58,724 nucleotides of DNA from Herbaspirillum frisingense (lineage in GTDB: Bacteria > Pseudomonadota > Gammaproteobacteria > Burkholderiales > Burkholderiaceae_D), in the NCBI GenBank assembly GCA_009914615.1, contig WNDX01000008.1:1-58724 (forward strand), written 5' to 3'. The notes below the pieces were generated by a model. That model worked only from the letters and a program-made list of their open reading frames with translations. It made no database searches and was not told the origin of the DNA. Positions 1-7,375 of the stretch are shown here, one piece after another. Both the position numbers and the translations under genes were made by a program. Numbering within the stretch: the first letter of the stretch is position 1; the number at the start of each line of letters is the position of its first letter.

Positions 1-127
1 GCCTACTTCGACCGGCTTGGGGTACCTCGGCTCTGTTGACCTCAACGACTCGAACCGCCCGGTGCGGACCCGCACGCCGGGTGGTGTGGGAGGGGATCGG
101 CCAGGTTCTGGCCGCCCCTATCCCGAT
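1..127 (+). mobile_element. Group II intron, 3' end only (domains V and VI)
   Basis: Positions 52-86 fold as a domain V-like hairpin: ACCGCCCGG pairs over nine positions with CCGGGTGGT, a two-base CG bulge sits on the 3' side, and TGCG/CGCA closes a four-base loop. Positions 87-127 then form a domain VI-like hairpin (GGGAGGGG with GCCCC and TCCC, GGCC/GGCC inner stem) whose 3' strand contains CCTATCCCGAT, the usual bacterial group II intron 3' terminus with an unpaired branch-point-like A. The intron would end at about 127. Domains I-IV and any reverse transcriptase lie outside the window. The loop GACC is not a canonical GNRA loop, so the assignment rests on the overall two-hairpin pattern and the terminal motif. 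Confidence 0.7.
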
Positions 128-171
128 GCCGATTGTTGACGTTCAGCCTGCCGTCGCCGGCGCGGTAGGCT

Positions 172-1173
172 TCAGCGCCAGGAACCGGTCGGTTCCAGGA
201 AGGGCGACAGGGCCGCTTCGCCCCAGCGCAGCGGCAGCGCATTCTCCAGCAGCCGCGCCGACTGCACCGTGAAGCGCATCAGGCGCTGCGCCCCGGCGAA
301 GGCCTCGACTTCCGGTCCGTCCCAGATCACCTCTCCCGTCACCGCCAGATAGAGCAGGGCGCCGCGCTCGAAATCCGCGAACAGCAAGCCCGCGCGCGGC
401 TGCACCAGCAGATTGCCGATGGTGTTGAAAAAGGCGTTGCCGATGAAGTCCGGCACGGTCAGCGTATCGGCGCCCTCCACCCTGACGAAGCCGGGTTTGC
501 CGCCGCGATGCGAGACGTCGGCGCCATGCCGATGGCCTTCGCCCGCCGCCTCGGTATCGTCGCCGGCCAGCGCCGTGGCGATATAGAAGGTATCGGCGCG
601 GCGGATCATCTCTATCATCTTCGGCGCGAGCGTGTCGGCATCGGTCGCGATGGCGGCCGGCAGCGCACGCGCATCCAGCAGCTCCGGCTTGCGGGCCTGG
701 ATGTACTTGGGGCAGTTGCCGAAGCTTTGCTCGATCGCGATTTCCATGCCCCGTTCCGATAGCCCGCGCACCACGCCGTTGGCGCGGTTGCGCCGACGCG
801 TGTGCGGCTCGATGCCGAGCAGGCCGAGCTTGGCGCCGTCACGCAGGTTGGCGCGCAGCGGATCGCCCTGCGCGATATGCAGGTCGCGTACGTGCAGGCT
901 GTGCTCGTCGGGCGACCGCACGAAGCCCGGCGCGCCCGTCATGATGGACGCCCATGGCTGGCTCGCTGCATCCACCGAACCCACCACCATGAAGGGCAGT
1001 TGTTCGAAGAATTGGCGATGCTGGTCGGGCATGAAATCGCGGATCACGCGCGGACCCAGCGCCGCCATCTTTTCCAGCATGCCGGCCTGCTGCTGCGCAT
1101 GCAGTTCGCCGCGATGGAATGCCTGATGCGGCGCCCCGGCGGCGGGGGCGGGCAGGGTTGGAAGCGATGGCAT
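172..1173 (-). CDS. Pyridoxamine 5'-phosphate oxidase-like FMN-binding protein
   Basis: A 333-residue soluble protein. The N-terminal third has the pattern of the split-barrel flavin-binding fold (FFEQLPFMVVGSVD, then a substrate/phosphate-facing SIMTGAPGF), and the second half repeats the fold with FIGNAFFNTIGNLL, followed by PRAGLLFADFERG and LYLAVTGEVIW, typical of the pyridoxamine-phosphate-oxidase-like flavin proteins. Family members bind FMN or F420-like cofactors and often sit beside redox genes; the substrate cannot be read from sequence. It lies 24 bp downstream of the glutathione S-transferase gene on the same strand, so both are probably transcribed from the operator-controlled promoter near 1915-1944. 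The ATG at 1173 is the only good start. Confidence 0.8.
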   Translation of the reverse strand: MPSLPTLPAPAAGAPHQAFHRGELHAQQQAGMLEKMAALGPRVIRDFMPDQHRQFFEQLPFMVVGSVDAASQPWASIMTGAPGFVRSPDEHSLHVRDLHIAQGDPLRANLRDGAKLGLLGIEPHTRRRNRANGVVRGLSERGMEIAIEQSFGNCPKYIQARKPELLDARALPAAIATDADTLAPKMIEMIRRADTFYIATALAGDDTEAAGEGHRHGADVSHRGGKPGFVRVEGADTLTVPDFIGNAFFNTIGNLLVQPRAGLLFADFERGALLYLAVTGEVIWDGPEVEAFAGAQRLMRFTVQSARLLENALPLRWGEAALSPFLEPTGSWR

Positions 1174-1197
1174 GGCGGTCTCCCGATGGCGCGAGGT

Positions 1198-1827
1198 TCA
1201 GGCGGCGAGGGCGTGCGGCGACGCCTTCATCGGCACGAAGCCGGGCAACTGCTCGACGCGTGCGATCCACGAACGCACGTTGACGTAAGGCGCCAGATCG
1301 ACACCGCCTTCCGGCACGTGGGCCACATAGGTGTAGCAGGCCAGGTCGGCGATGGTGGCATGCGCGGCGGCGAGGAAATCGCGGTCGGCCAGATGCGCCT
1401 CCAGCTGGCCCAGCACCGCCTGCGTCTTTTGCAGCGCCAGCGCGTAGTCGATGCCCTGCTTGAACAGCTTGACCAGGCGCACGCGGTTGGGGCCTTCGAA
1501 GATTTCGCCTGACGCCAGCGACAGGAACTGCTGCACATGCGCCGCGCCCAGCGGATCGGCGGGCAGCCATTGCTCGCTGCCGTAGCGCTTGGCCAGATAG
1601 ACCAGGATCGCGGTCGAGTCATGCAAGGTGACGTCGCCATCGACGATCACCGGGATCTGGCCGCGCGGATTGAGCTTGATGAAATCGGGCTGCTTGTGCT
1701 GGCCGCCGGCGATATCGACGTCGATCACTTCGTGCGGCAGGTCCAGCATGGACAGCAGCAGCTTCACGCGATGCACGTGGCCGGACAAGGGGAAGCTGTA
1801 GAGGCGGATGGATTCTTGCGTTGACAT
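1198..1827 (-). CDS. Glutathione S-transferase family protein
   Basis: A 209-residue cytosolic glutathione S-transferase. An N-terminal thioredoxin-like domain (about 1-80) has the SGHVHRVKLLLSMLDLPHE helix and the glutathione-contacting GQIPVIVDGD and DSTAILVYLAKRYG motifs; the all-helical C-terminal domain follows with the TIADLACYTYVAH segment typical of the family. The reading frame continues upstream, but the ATG at 1827 follows a GGGAG ribosome site and begins MSTQESIRLYSF, the natural N-terminus. It leads a two-gene unit with the flavin protein at 172-1173. The upstream promoter overlaps a TetR-type palindrome, so it is probably repressed by the divergent TetR protein and induced by an electrophile or aromatic ligand. 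Confidence 0.9.
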   Translation of the reverse strand: MSTQESIRLYSFPLSGHVHRVKLLLSMLDLPHEVIDVDIAGGQHKQPDFIKLNPRGQIPVIVDGDVTLHDSTAILVYLAKRYGSEQWLPADPLGAAHVQQFLSLASGEIFEGPNRVRLVKLFKQGIDYALALQKTQAVLGQLEAHLADRDFLAAAHATIADLACYTYVAHVPEGGVDLAPYVNVRSWIARVEQLPGFVPMKASPHALAA

Positions 1828-1900
1828 GTTTTCTCCCGTTGGATGTTGAAATCCGGCAAGCGGGTTTGCGGGCCGGACAGGCTTGTGTGATACGTTTTGA

Positions 1901-1944
1901 ACCGAACGATCGGTACAATAGACTTTGCGACCCATGCTTGTCAA
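1901..1944 (-). promoter_or_regulatory. Promoter and TetR-type operator of the GST operon
   Basis: Reading the minus strand, TTGACA (1944-1939), an 18-bp spacer and TATTGT (1920-1915) make a good sigma-70 promoter. The palindrome ACCGAACGATCGGT (1901-1914; arms ACCGA/TCGGT, 4-bp spacer) abuts the -10 box at the transcription start, an ideal repressor position. The likely binder is the divergent TetR protein at 2134. The rest of the 1828-2133 intergenic region holds a possible -10 box for tetR (TATAAT, 2014-2019) and nothing else that I recognise. Confidence 0.65.
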
Positions 1945-2133
1945 CGCCTGTTGCAGAAAATATTTTTTATCCCGTTGCGCGGGAAGCGCGGGCGCGTCCG
2001 CCGCTGGCGGTCTTATAATCGGTTGAAATCCTGAGCTCCGGCGGCATCTGGACCCTGTTCATGCCCACGCATGAATGTCGATGAATGCTGATGTCCGCGC
2101 CTTCACGAGCTTTAAGTACAGATAGAAAACACC

Positions 2134-2694
2134 ATGCCCGCACCCAGCCTCTCGCGCGAAGAAGTCGCGCAAATCCTGCTCGCCGAATTCCGCCGCTCCG
2201 GTTATGAAGGGGCCAGCCTGTCCAGCCTGTCGGCCGCCACTGGTCTGGGAAAATCCAGCCTGTACCACTACTTCCCCAACGGCAAGGCCGACATGGGCCG
2301 CGCCGCCATGGAGGTGGTTGGCGCCTGGATGCAGGAGAAGGTGATACCGCTATTGACCTCCGGCGCCGAGCCGGAAAAACGGCTCAAGCGCTACTTCGCC
2401 GCCCTCAGCGATTTCTACGCCAAGGGCACGCTGCCCTGCCTGACCGACCTGTTCACCATCGGCGAGGCGGCCACCTATTTCCAGCAACAGTTCAAGCAGA
2501 ACATCGGCAATAACATCAAGCTGATTTCCGCGGTGCTGGAAGATGCCGGTTTCGCGCCTGCCGAAGCCGCGCGCCGTGCCGAGGACGGCCTGGTGATGCT
2601 GCACGGTGCGCTGGTGGTGGCGCGCGCGCAAGGCAATACCGCCGTGTTCGTGCGCGTGGTGCGCGGCATTCCCGACATGCTGCTGGCGCCATGA
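2134..2694 (+). CDS. TetR/AcrR family transcriptional regulator
   Basis: A 186-residue regulator. The N-terminal helix-turn-helix is clear (FRRSGYEGASLSSLSAATGLG, then KSSLYHYFPNGKADM at about residues 44-58), the hallmark of TetR proteins. The C-terminal two thirds are an all-helical ligand-binding and dimerisation domain similar to that of LmrA/YxaF-type members. It is transcribed away from the glutathione S-transferase operon, whose promoter carries a matching short palindrome at 1901-1914. Divergent placement next to a detoxification operon is the standard arrangement for a local ligand-relieved repressor. The ligand is unknown. Confidence 0.88.
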   Translation: MPAPSLSREEVAQILLAEFRRSGYEGASLSSLSAATGLGKSSLYHYFPNGKADMGRAAMEVVGAWMQEKVIPLLTSGAEPEKRLKRYFAALSDFYAKGTLPCLTDLFTIGEAATYFQQQFKQNIGNNIKLISAVLEDAGFAPAEAARRAEDGLVMLHGALVVARAQGNTAVFVRVVRGIPDMLLAP

Positions 2695-2834
2695 TCCGCC
2701 GCCGAGGATAACCCTCTCCTCTCTTGCTTCCGCAGGGGCCGCGCCGCGAGGCAGCGGCCCTTGTTTCCTTGACGGCAACGATTTCCGCATTGCCCCTCCC
2801 TGTTGCGAACCCGCACGGCAACGATCCTGTGCGC

Positions 2835-2886
2835 TTGACAGTCGTCAAGTTACTTTTATAATGCAAGTAACTATCTTCATGAAAGT
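2835..2886 (+). promoter_or_regulatory. Consensus promoter overlapped by two HxlR-type operators
   Basis: TTGACA (2835-2840), 16 bp, then TATAAT (2857-2862) is a perfect-consensus sigma-70 promoter for the SDR-hxlR operon. Operator 1 (2852-2868) has the form ACTT-N9-AAGT and covers the -10 box; it is embedded in a larger perfect inverted repeat, AGTTACTT/AAGTAACT (2848-2872). Operator 2 (2870-2886) has the form ACTA-N9-AAGT and starts 18 bp after operator 1. The same 17-bp motif recurs at 7228-7276 and 11432-11448. A promoter this strong with operators on its -10 implies tight repression, most simply autoregulation by the HxlR protein at 3773. Confidence 0.75.
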
Positions 2887-2976
2887 TAGTCGTCAAGGCA
2901 GGCATCGGCTTCGACACCCGCCGCGACGCCTGCAAACGGACAAGTCCTCCATCTATAACGGATACAAGGAACAGCA

Positions 2977-3783
2977 ATGAACACCAAGGCAAACCAGGGC
3001 AAGGCCCTCATCACCGGCGCTTCCACCGGCATCGGCGCCACCTACGCGGATCGCCTGGCGGCGCGCGGACACGACCTGATCCTGGTCGCGCGCGACGTCG
3101 CCCGGCTGGACAAGGTCGCCGCCGACGTCAAGGCGAAATACGGCGTCCAGGTCGATGTGTTGCCGGCCGACCTGACCAACAAATATGAACTGCTGCGCGT
3201 GGAACAGCGCCTGCGTGGCGACGCCGACATCACGGTGCTGGTCAATAACGCCGGCATGGCGGTGCAGGGCAAGCTGATCGAGGCCGACATCGACCGCTAC
3301 GAGACCATGATCCAGCTCAACGTGATCTCCGTGACCCGCCTGGCTGCGGCGGCTGCCGCCAACTTCGGCAAGCGCGGCAGCGGTGTCATCATCAACGTCG
3401 CCTCGGTGCTGGCGCTGGCGCCCGAGCTGTTCAACGGTACCTACAGCGGCACCAAGGCCTATGTGCTGAACCTGTCGCAATCGATGCAGACCGAACTCGG
3501 CCCGCTGGGCGTGCGTGTGCAAGCCGTCCTGCCGGGCGCCACCCGCACCGAGATCTGGGAACGCTCCGGCGGCAGCATCGAGCATTTGCCGGCCGAGATG
3601 TTGATGGAAGTCGGCGACATGGTCGATGCCGCGCTGGCCGGGCTGGATCTGGGAGAAGCCGTCACCATTCCCTCCTTGCCCGAGATCGCCGACTGGAATG
3701 CCTTCGCCGCCGCGCGCCAGGCGCTGGGTCCCAACTTGTCGCGCAACAAGCCGGCCGGGCGCTACCTCAACAATGCCGGCTGA
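2977..3783 (+). CDS. Short-chain dehydrogenase/reductase (SDR)
   Basis: A 268-residue classical SDR of the YqjQ/DltE-like type. It has the Rossmann cofactor loop TGASTGIG (13-20), the NNAG motif (90-93), a catalytic Ser in NVASVLAL (about 143) and the YSGTK active site with Tyr156 and Lys160. An Arg in LVARD after beta-2 suggests NADP(H) preference. The substrate is unknown; an aldehyde, ketone or quinone is plausible from context. It is the first gene of an operon with the HxlR regulator, which overlaps its 3' end, and is controlled by the promoter and operators at 2835-2886. Confidence 0.9.
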   Translation: MNTKANQGKALITGASTGIGATYADRLAARGHDLILVARDVARLDKVAADVKAKYGVQVDVLPADLTNKYELLRVEQRLRGDADITVLVNNAGMAVQGKLIEADIDRYETMIQLNVISVTRLAAAAAANFGKRGSGVIINVASVLALAPELFNGTYSGTKAYVLNLSQSMQTELGPLGVRVQAVLPGATRTEIWERSGGSIEHLPAEMLMEVGDMVDAALAGLDLGEAVTIPSLPEIADWNAFAAARQALGPNLSRNKPAGRYLNNAG

Positions 3784-4216
3784 GCAAGCATCCGGGCGCC
3801 GCGCCGCCTCCGGCGTGCGCGCGCCGCGCAAGGCCTCGCTGCAGGAATGCCCGGTCGCCCGCACGCTGCAACTGATCGGCGAGTGGTGGACCGTGCTGAT
3901 CGTGCGTGATGCCTTCGCCGGGCTCACGCGCTTCGATCAGTTCCGGCGCAGCCTGGACATCTCTCCCGCCATCCTTGCCAAGCGCCTGCAAGCCATGGTC
4001 GATGCCGGCATCATGGAGCGCCGACGCTATAACGAGCACCCGCCGCGCGACGAATATCTCCTGACCGACTCCGGCCGCGCCCTGCGCCCGGTGATCGCCG
4101 CGCTGCGCGACTGGGGCGAGCAGCATTTCGGTCGCGACCAGATCGAAGCGGAGGAGCAGGAGCACGCCGCCGCCTGCGGCGCCGCCGGAAAGAAAAGCGG
4201 AAAGCGTGCACAATAG
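3773..4216 (+). CDS. HxlR family winged-helix regulator
   Basis: A 147-residue regulator with a single HxlR winged helix (about 24-115): the family-typical CPVARTLQLIGEWWTVLIVRD segment, RFDQFRRSLDISPAILAKRLQ recognition region and LTDSGRAL wing. The conserved N-terminal cysteine (Cys26) is present; in YodB/QorR/HypR-type members this residue senses quinones, aldehydes or disulfide stress. The start at 3773 lies 11 bp inside the SDR gene without an evident ribosome site, suggesting translational coupling; a longer in-frame extension reads through out-of-frame SDR sequence and is not credible. Candidate binding sites of the ACTT-N9-AAGT type lie at 2852, 2870, 7228, 7260 and 11432. The last 20 residues are charged and Ala-rich. 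Confidence 0.9.
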   Translation: MPAEQASGRRAASGVRAPRKASLQECPVARTLQLIGEWWTVLIVRDAFAGLTRFDQFRRSLDISPAILAKRLQAMVDAGIMERRRYNEHPPRDEYLLTDSGRALRPVIAALRDWGEQHFGRDQIEAEEQEHAAACGAAGKKSGKRAQ

Positions 4217-4273
4217 GTTCCCCGAAAAGAGATATCGCCCACGCCAAAGGGCGCAAAGCATAAGGAGAACAAG

Positions 4274-5209
4274 ATGAAGATACTGATCGTAGGCGCCGGC
4301 GCTGGCGGCGGATACTTCGGCGCGCGCCTGCAGGACGCCGGCCGCGACGTCACCTTCCTGGTGCGCGAAAGGCGCGCCGCCCTGCTGCGCGAACACGGCC
4401 TGCGCGTGAAAAGCCCGGCCGGCGATCTCACGCTGCGCGACCTGAAGCTGGTGCAGAGCAGCCAACTGTTGCCGCAGTACGATCTGGTCATCCTGAGCTG
4501 CAAGGCCTACGACCTGGACGACGCGATAGCGTCCGTGGCGCCGGCCATCGGCGGCAACGCCGTGATCCTGCCGCTGCTCAACGGCATGCAGCATCTCGAC
4601 CTGCTGGATCAGCGCTTCGGCGCCGAGCGTGTGCTGGGTGGCCAATGCGTGGTGGCCAGCACGCTGGATGCGGAAGGCGTAATCCGTCATCTCAACAGCT
4701 TCCACGGCATGACCTTCGGCGAGCGCGCCGGCGGCGTGTCGGCGCGCTCGCGCGCGATCCACGAAACGCTGTCCGGCGCCGCCTTCGACGTCAACCTCAG
4801 CGAGAATATTCTGCAATCAATGTGGGAGAAGTGGACCATGCTGGCGACGCTGGCCAGCTGCACCTCGCTCATGCGCGCCTCGATCGGCGACATCCTGCAA
4901 GGACCGGGCGGCCTGCAATTCCTGGAAGGCGTGCTGGCCGAATGCGCGGGCATCGCCGAGCTGCAGGGCTACAAGCCGGGCGAAGCGTTCTACAACCGCA
5001 CGCGCGGCATGCTGGCCGAACACGGCTCGGCGCTGACGGCTCCGATGTTCCGCGATATCAGCGCCAATGCGCGCATCGAGGCGGATCACATCGTTGGCGA
5101 TCTCATCAAGCGCGGCGATGCCAAGGGCGCGAAGACCACGCTGCTGCAATTGGCGTATCTGCACCTGAAATCATATGAGGCATATCGGGCGCGGGTGTCG
5201 GGTGAGTGA
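4274..5209 (+). CDS. Ketopantoate reductase (PanE/ApbA) family protein
   Basis: A 311-residue two-domain dehydrogenase. It opens with a Rossmann dinucleotide motif VGAGAGGGYFGARL (6-19) and contains SCKAYDL with Lys77, the NGMQH segment and a KW pair in the second domain, matching PanE/ApbA enzymes that reduce 2-dehydropantoate with NADPH. Accessory paralogues act on other 2-oxo acids, so pantothenate synthesis is not assured. An AAGGAGAA ribosome site precedes the ATG. It lies 57 bp after the HxlR gene on the same strand and may share its operon. Confidence 0.82.
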   Translation: MKILIVGAGAGGGYFGARLQDAGRDVTFLVRERRAALLREHGLRVKSPAGDLTLRDLKLVQSSQLLPQYDLVILSCKAYDLDDAIASVAPAIGGNAVILPLLNGMQHLDLLDQRFGAERVLGGQCVVASTLDAEGVIRHLNSFHGMTFGERAGGVSARSRAIHETLSGAAFDVNLSENILQSMWEKWTMLATLASCTSLMRASIGDILQGPGGLQFLEGVLAECAGIAELQGYKPGEAFYNRTRGMLAEHGSALTAPMFRDISANARIEADHIVGDLIKRGDAKGAKTTLLQLAYLHLKSYEAYRARVSGE

Positions 5210-5276
5210 CGCATCGTCGATGCGCAACGCAAGCAATCCTGATTGCCAAGACCTTCGCTGCCCATACACACCTCCG

Positions 5277-5379
5277 CCGTCCTGACGAAGGTCAGCATCC
5301 ATCGTCGTTCGTCGCATACAGTCGGTGCCGTTCAAGCGCGGAGAACGACACTGGATCCCGGCCTGCGCCGGGATGACGG
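5277..5379. repeat. REP-like interspersed repeat, copy 1
   Basis: About 103 bp, with a second diverged copy at 5467-5569. It contains the perfect hairpin ATCCCGGC-CTGC-GCCGGGAT (5355-5374) and a small outer hairpin CTGAC-GAAG-GTCAG (5282-5295). The core resembles the widespread intergenic repeats of the form CTGGATCCCGGC...GCCGGGATGACG found in many beta- and gammaproteobacteria. It lies in the non-coding 5210-5618 gap between convergent genes, where I see no gene. Confidence 0.75.
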
Positions 5380-5466
5380 AGGTGGGGGTGAGCGCAGGCG
5401 CGTATTCGCCGCATCCTCGATGCTTCCGACACTGGCAATTCCAATTCCCTAACATTGCCATCATCG

Positions 5467-5569
5467 CCGTCATCCTGACGAAGGTCAGGCCCCAGCGTCG
5501 TGGGTCGTATACCGCCGGCACCGTTCAAGTGCGGAGAACGACACTGGATCCCGGCCTGCTCAGGGATGG
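5467..5569. repeat. REP-like interspersed repeat, copy 2
   Basis: Same order of segments as the copy at 5277-5379 (CCGTC...CTGACGAAGGTCAG, then CCGTTCAAG-GCGGAGAACGACA, then CTGGATCCCGGCCTG). The terminal hairpin arm has decayed (CAGGGATGG instead of GCCGGGATGACGG), so this copy folds less well. The two copies are in direct orientation 190 bp apart. Confidence 0.7.
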
Positions 5570-5618
5570 CAAAGAAGGCGTGGTGGCATACGTATAGGCA
5601 TAGGCGCGCTACCGCCAA

Positions 5619-7151
5619 TCACGTACAGCCCGCCGCACAGACGACCGCCGCAACTGTGCGCCGCAAAAAATCCACGCACGGCCACGACATCACCATCCAC
5701 CCCCCCAGTGCCCTGAACACCGACACCGCCGCTCGCGCATTGTCGGCATGCACCTGCGCCATCTCATCCTGTGCGGCCAGCAGCAGCCGGTCTTGCGTCA
5801 ACACTTCCGCCAGGCTCAGTACACCGCCCTTGTAGGCTTCCTCGGCATTGCTGCGCGCCAGTTGCTGCGCGTCCACTTCCGCGTTGAGGTCGCGCGATTG
5901 CTGTTCCAGTTGCACCAGCGCCATGATGGCGTTTTCCACATCCTCGGCCGCTTGCAGCATGCTCTTGCGATAGACGGCCAGCGCTTCCGCGTGGGCGCCT
6001 TTGGCGCGGTCGATCTCGGCATCGATGCGGCCGAAGTCGAACAGGCGCCAGCGCAGCCCGAGGCCGCCTTGCGCCTGCAGGCTGTCGGCGCTGAGGAAGC
6101 CGGCCGCGCCCAGGCTCTGGAAGCCGACCAGCGCCGATAGCGACAAATCCGGATACCACGCCGCCATCGCCTGGCCGATGCGTTCATTGGAAGCGGCCAG
6201 CTTGCGCTCGGCCGCGATCACGTCGGGCCGGCGGCGCATCAGTTCCACGCTGCTTTGCGATACGCTGATGGCCGGTACCTGGCTGGCGTCGGCGCCTTGC
6301 GCCAGTTGCCCAGCATAGGTGCCGGGAGCGGTGCCCATCAGAACGTCGAGACGGTTCAAATGGCGTTCCAGTTCGGTACGCAGCGGCGGCAACGCCGCGC
6401 GCGATTGCGCCAGGCGGGCATCGGCCTGCGCCGTCTCGGCCACGCTGGCCAGGCCGTCCTTCAGGCGCAGCCGCACGATCTCGCCGAGATCCGCGCTGGC
6501 CTTGACCTGGTGTTCGGCCAGTGCGATGCGGGCTTGCGCGCCGCGGATGCGGAAGTAGGCATCGGCCGCTTCCGCCGCGACCGATATGCGCACGCCGGCA
6601 TGTTGCGCTTCGGCCGCTTCGAGCTCGGCATCGGCCGCCTGCGCGCCGCGCTTCAGGGCGCCGGCCAGATCCAGTTCCCAGCTTGCGCCACCGTCCAGCT
6701 CAAACAGATTTTGCGTGCGCTGGTAACCGGGAAAGGTGCGTGCGATTTCGCCCAGCGGACTTTGCAGCGATTGCCTGGCGCGCGCGGCCTGTCCGCTCAG
6801 ATCGCCTTCCGGCAGGCGGCGCGCGCCGGCCACGCGAGCCGCCGCGCGCGCCTGCTCGACGCGTGCCAGCGCCGCCGACAGATCCAGGTTTTGCGCCAGC
6901 ACGCGCCGGATGATCTCGCTCAGCGCCGGATCGTTGAAGCCATCCCACCAGTGATCCAGCGCCGGCATCGGTGCGCCCGCCGTGCGCTGTTGCAACAGGC
7001 CGACGTTGTGCAAGGGCACGTCTTGATAGGCGGGGCGCTGGTAATCGGGGCCGGCGGTGCAGGCCGAGAGGAGCAGCGCGGCGGCCAAGGCGCCGCACAG
7101 CGTGCTCAGCGCCGGCAGACGGCGGGCGCGGGGAAGGGAGAATGGAGTCAT
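5619..7151 (-). CDS. RND/MFS efflux outer-membrane lipoprotein (NodT/OprM family), probably frameshifted at the 3' end
   Basis: A TolC-like outer-membrane factor. The signal peptide ends in a lipobox (LLLSACTAGPDYQRP), followed by two copies of the OEP domain with RRPDVIAAERKLAASNERIG, the family signature. The ATG at 7151 is chosen because it starts a proper signal peptide. The C-terminus reads FRALGGWMVMSWPC and runs on 24 residues, whereas the family ends ALGGGW. Dropping one G from the seven-base run at 5700-5706 gives exactly ALGGGW followed by a stop at 5690, with a normal length of 486 residues. It is divergent from the adaptor-permease pair at 7376-10098 and probably completes that tripartite pump. 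Confidence 0.88.
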   Translation of the reverse strand: MTPFSLPRARRLPALSTLCGALAAALLLSACTAGPDYQRPAYQDVPLHNVGLLQQRTAGAPMPALDHWWDGFNDPALSEIIRRVLAQNLDLSAALARVEQARAAARVAGARRLPEGDLSGQAARARQSLQSPLGEIARTFPGYQRTQNLFELDGGASWELDLAGALKRGAQAADAELEAAEAQHAGVRISVAAEAADAYFRIRGAQARIALAEHQVKASADLGEIVRLRLKDGLASVAETAQADARLAQSRAALPPLRTELERHLNRLDVLMGTAPGTYAGQLAQGADASQVPAISVSQSSVELMRRRPDVIAAERKLAASNERIGQAMAAWYPDLSLSALVGFQSLGAAGFLSADSLQAQGGLGLRWRLFDFGRIDAEIDRAKGAHAEALAVYRKSMLQAAEDVENAIMALVQLEQQSRDLNAEVDAQQLARSNAEEAYKGGVLSLAEVLTQDRLLLAAQDEMAQVHADNARAAVSVFRALGGWMVMSWPCVDFLRRTVAAVVCAAGCT

Positions 7152-7227
7152 GCTTCTGGCCTTTTCATCAGTTTCCGTTGCCGGAAAGCGGCATGCGGAA
7201 GGTGGGCGACGGCGATTTTCGAAAGTG

Positions 7228-7276
7228 ACTTGCAAAATGATAGTCGCAAGTTTAAACTCACTATCGTTTTGAAAGC
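7228..7276. promoter_or_regulatory. Pair of HxlR-type operators between divergent pump genes
   Basis: The 17-bp site at 7228-7244 has ACTT-N9-TAGT; the site at 7260-7276 is the same motif in the opposite orientation with 14 of 17 identities to its reverse complement. They sit in the 224-bp gap between the outer-membrane lipoprotein (minus) and the adaptor (plus), 32 bp apart start to start, so each could serve one of the divergent promoters. Compare the sites at 2852-2886 and 11432-11448. Confidence 0.6.
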
Positions 7277-7375
7277 AACTGCTATTTGAAGCCTGTCGCA
7301 TCCAGCGTGAAACCTGGGCGGCGGCGCGGGACAACGGCAGGGCTCCGTTCACATTCCACCGCCATCGAGGCCATC

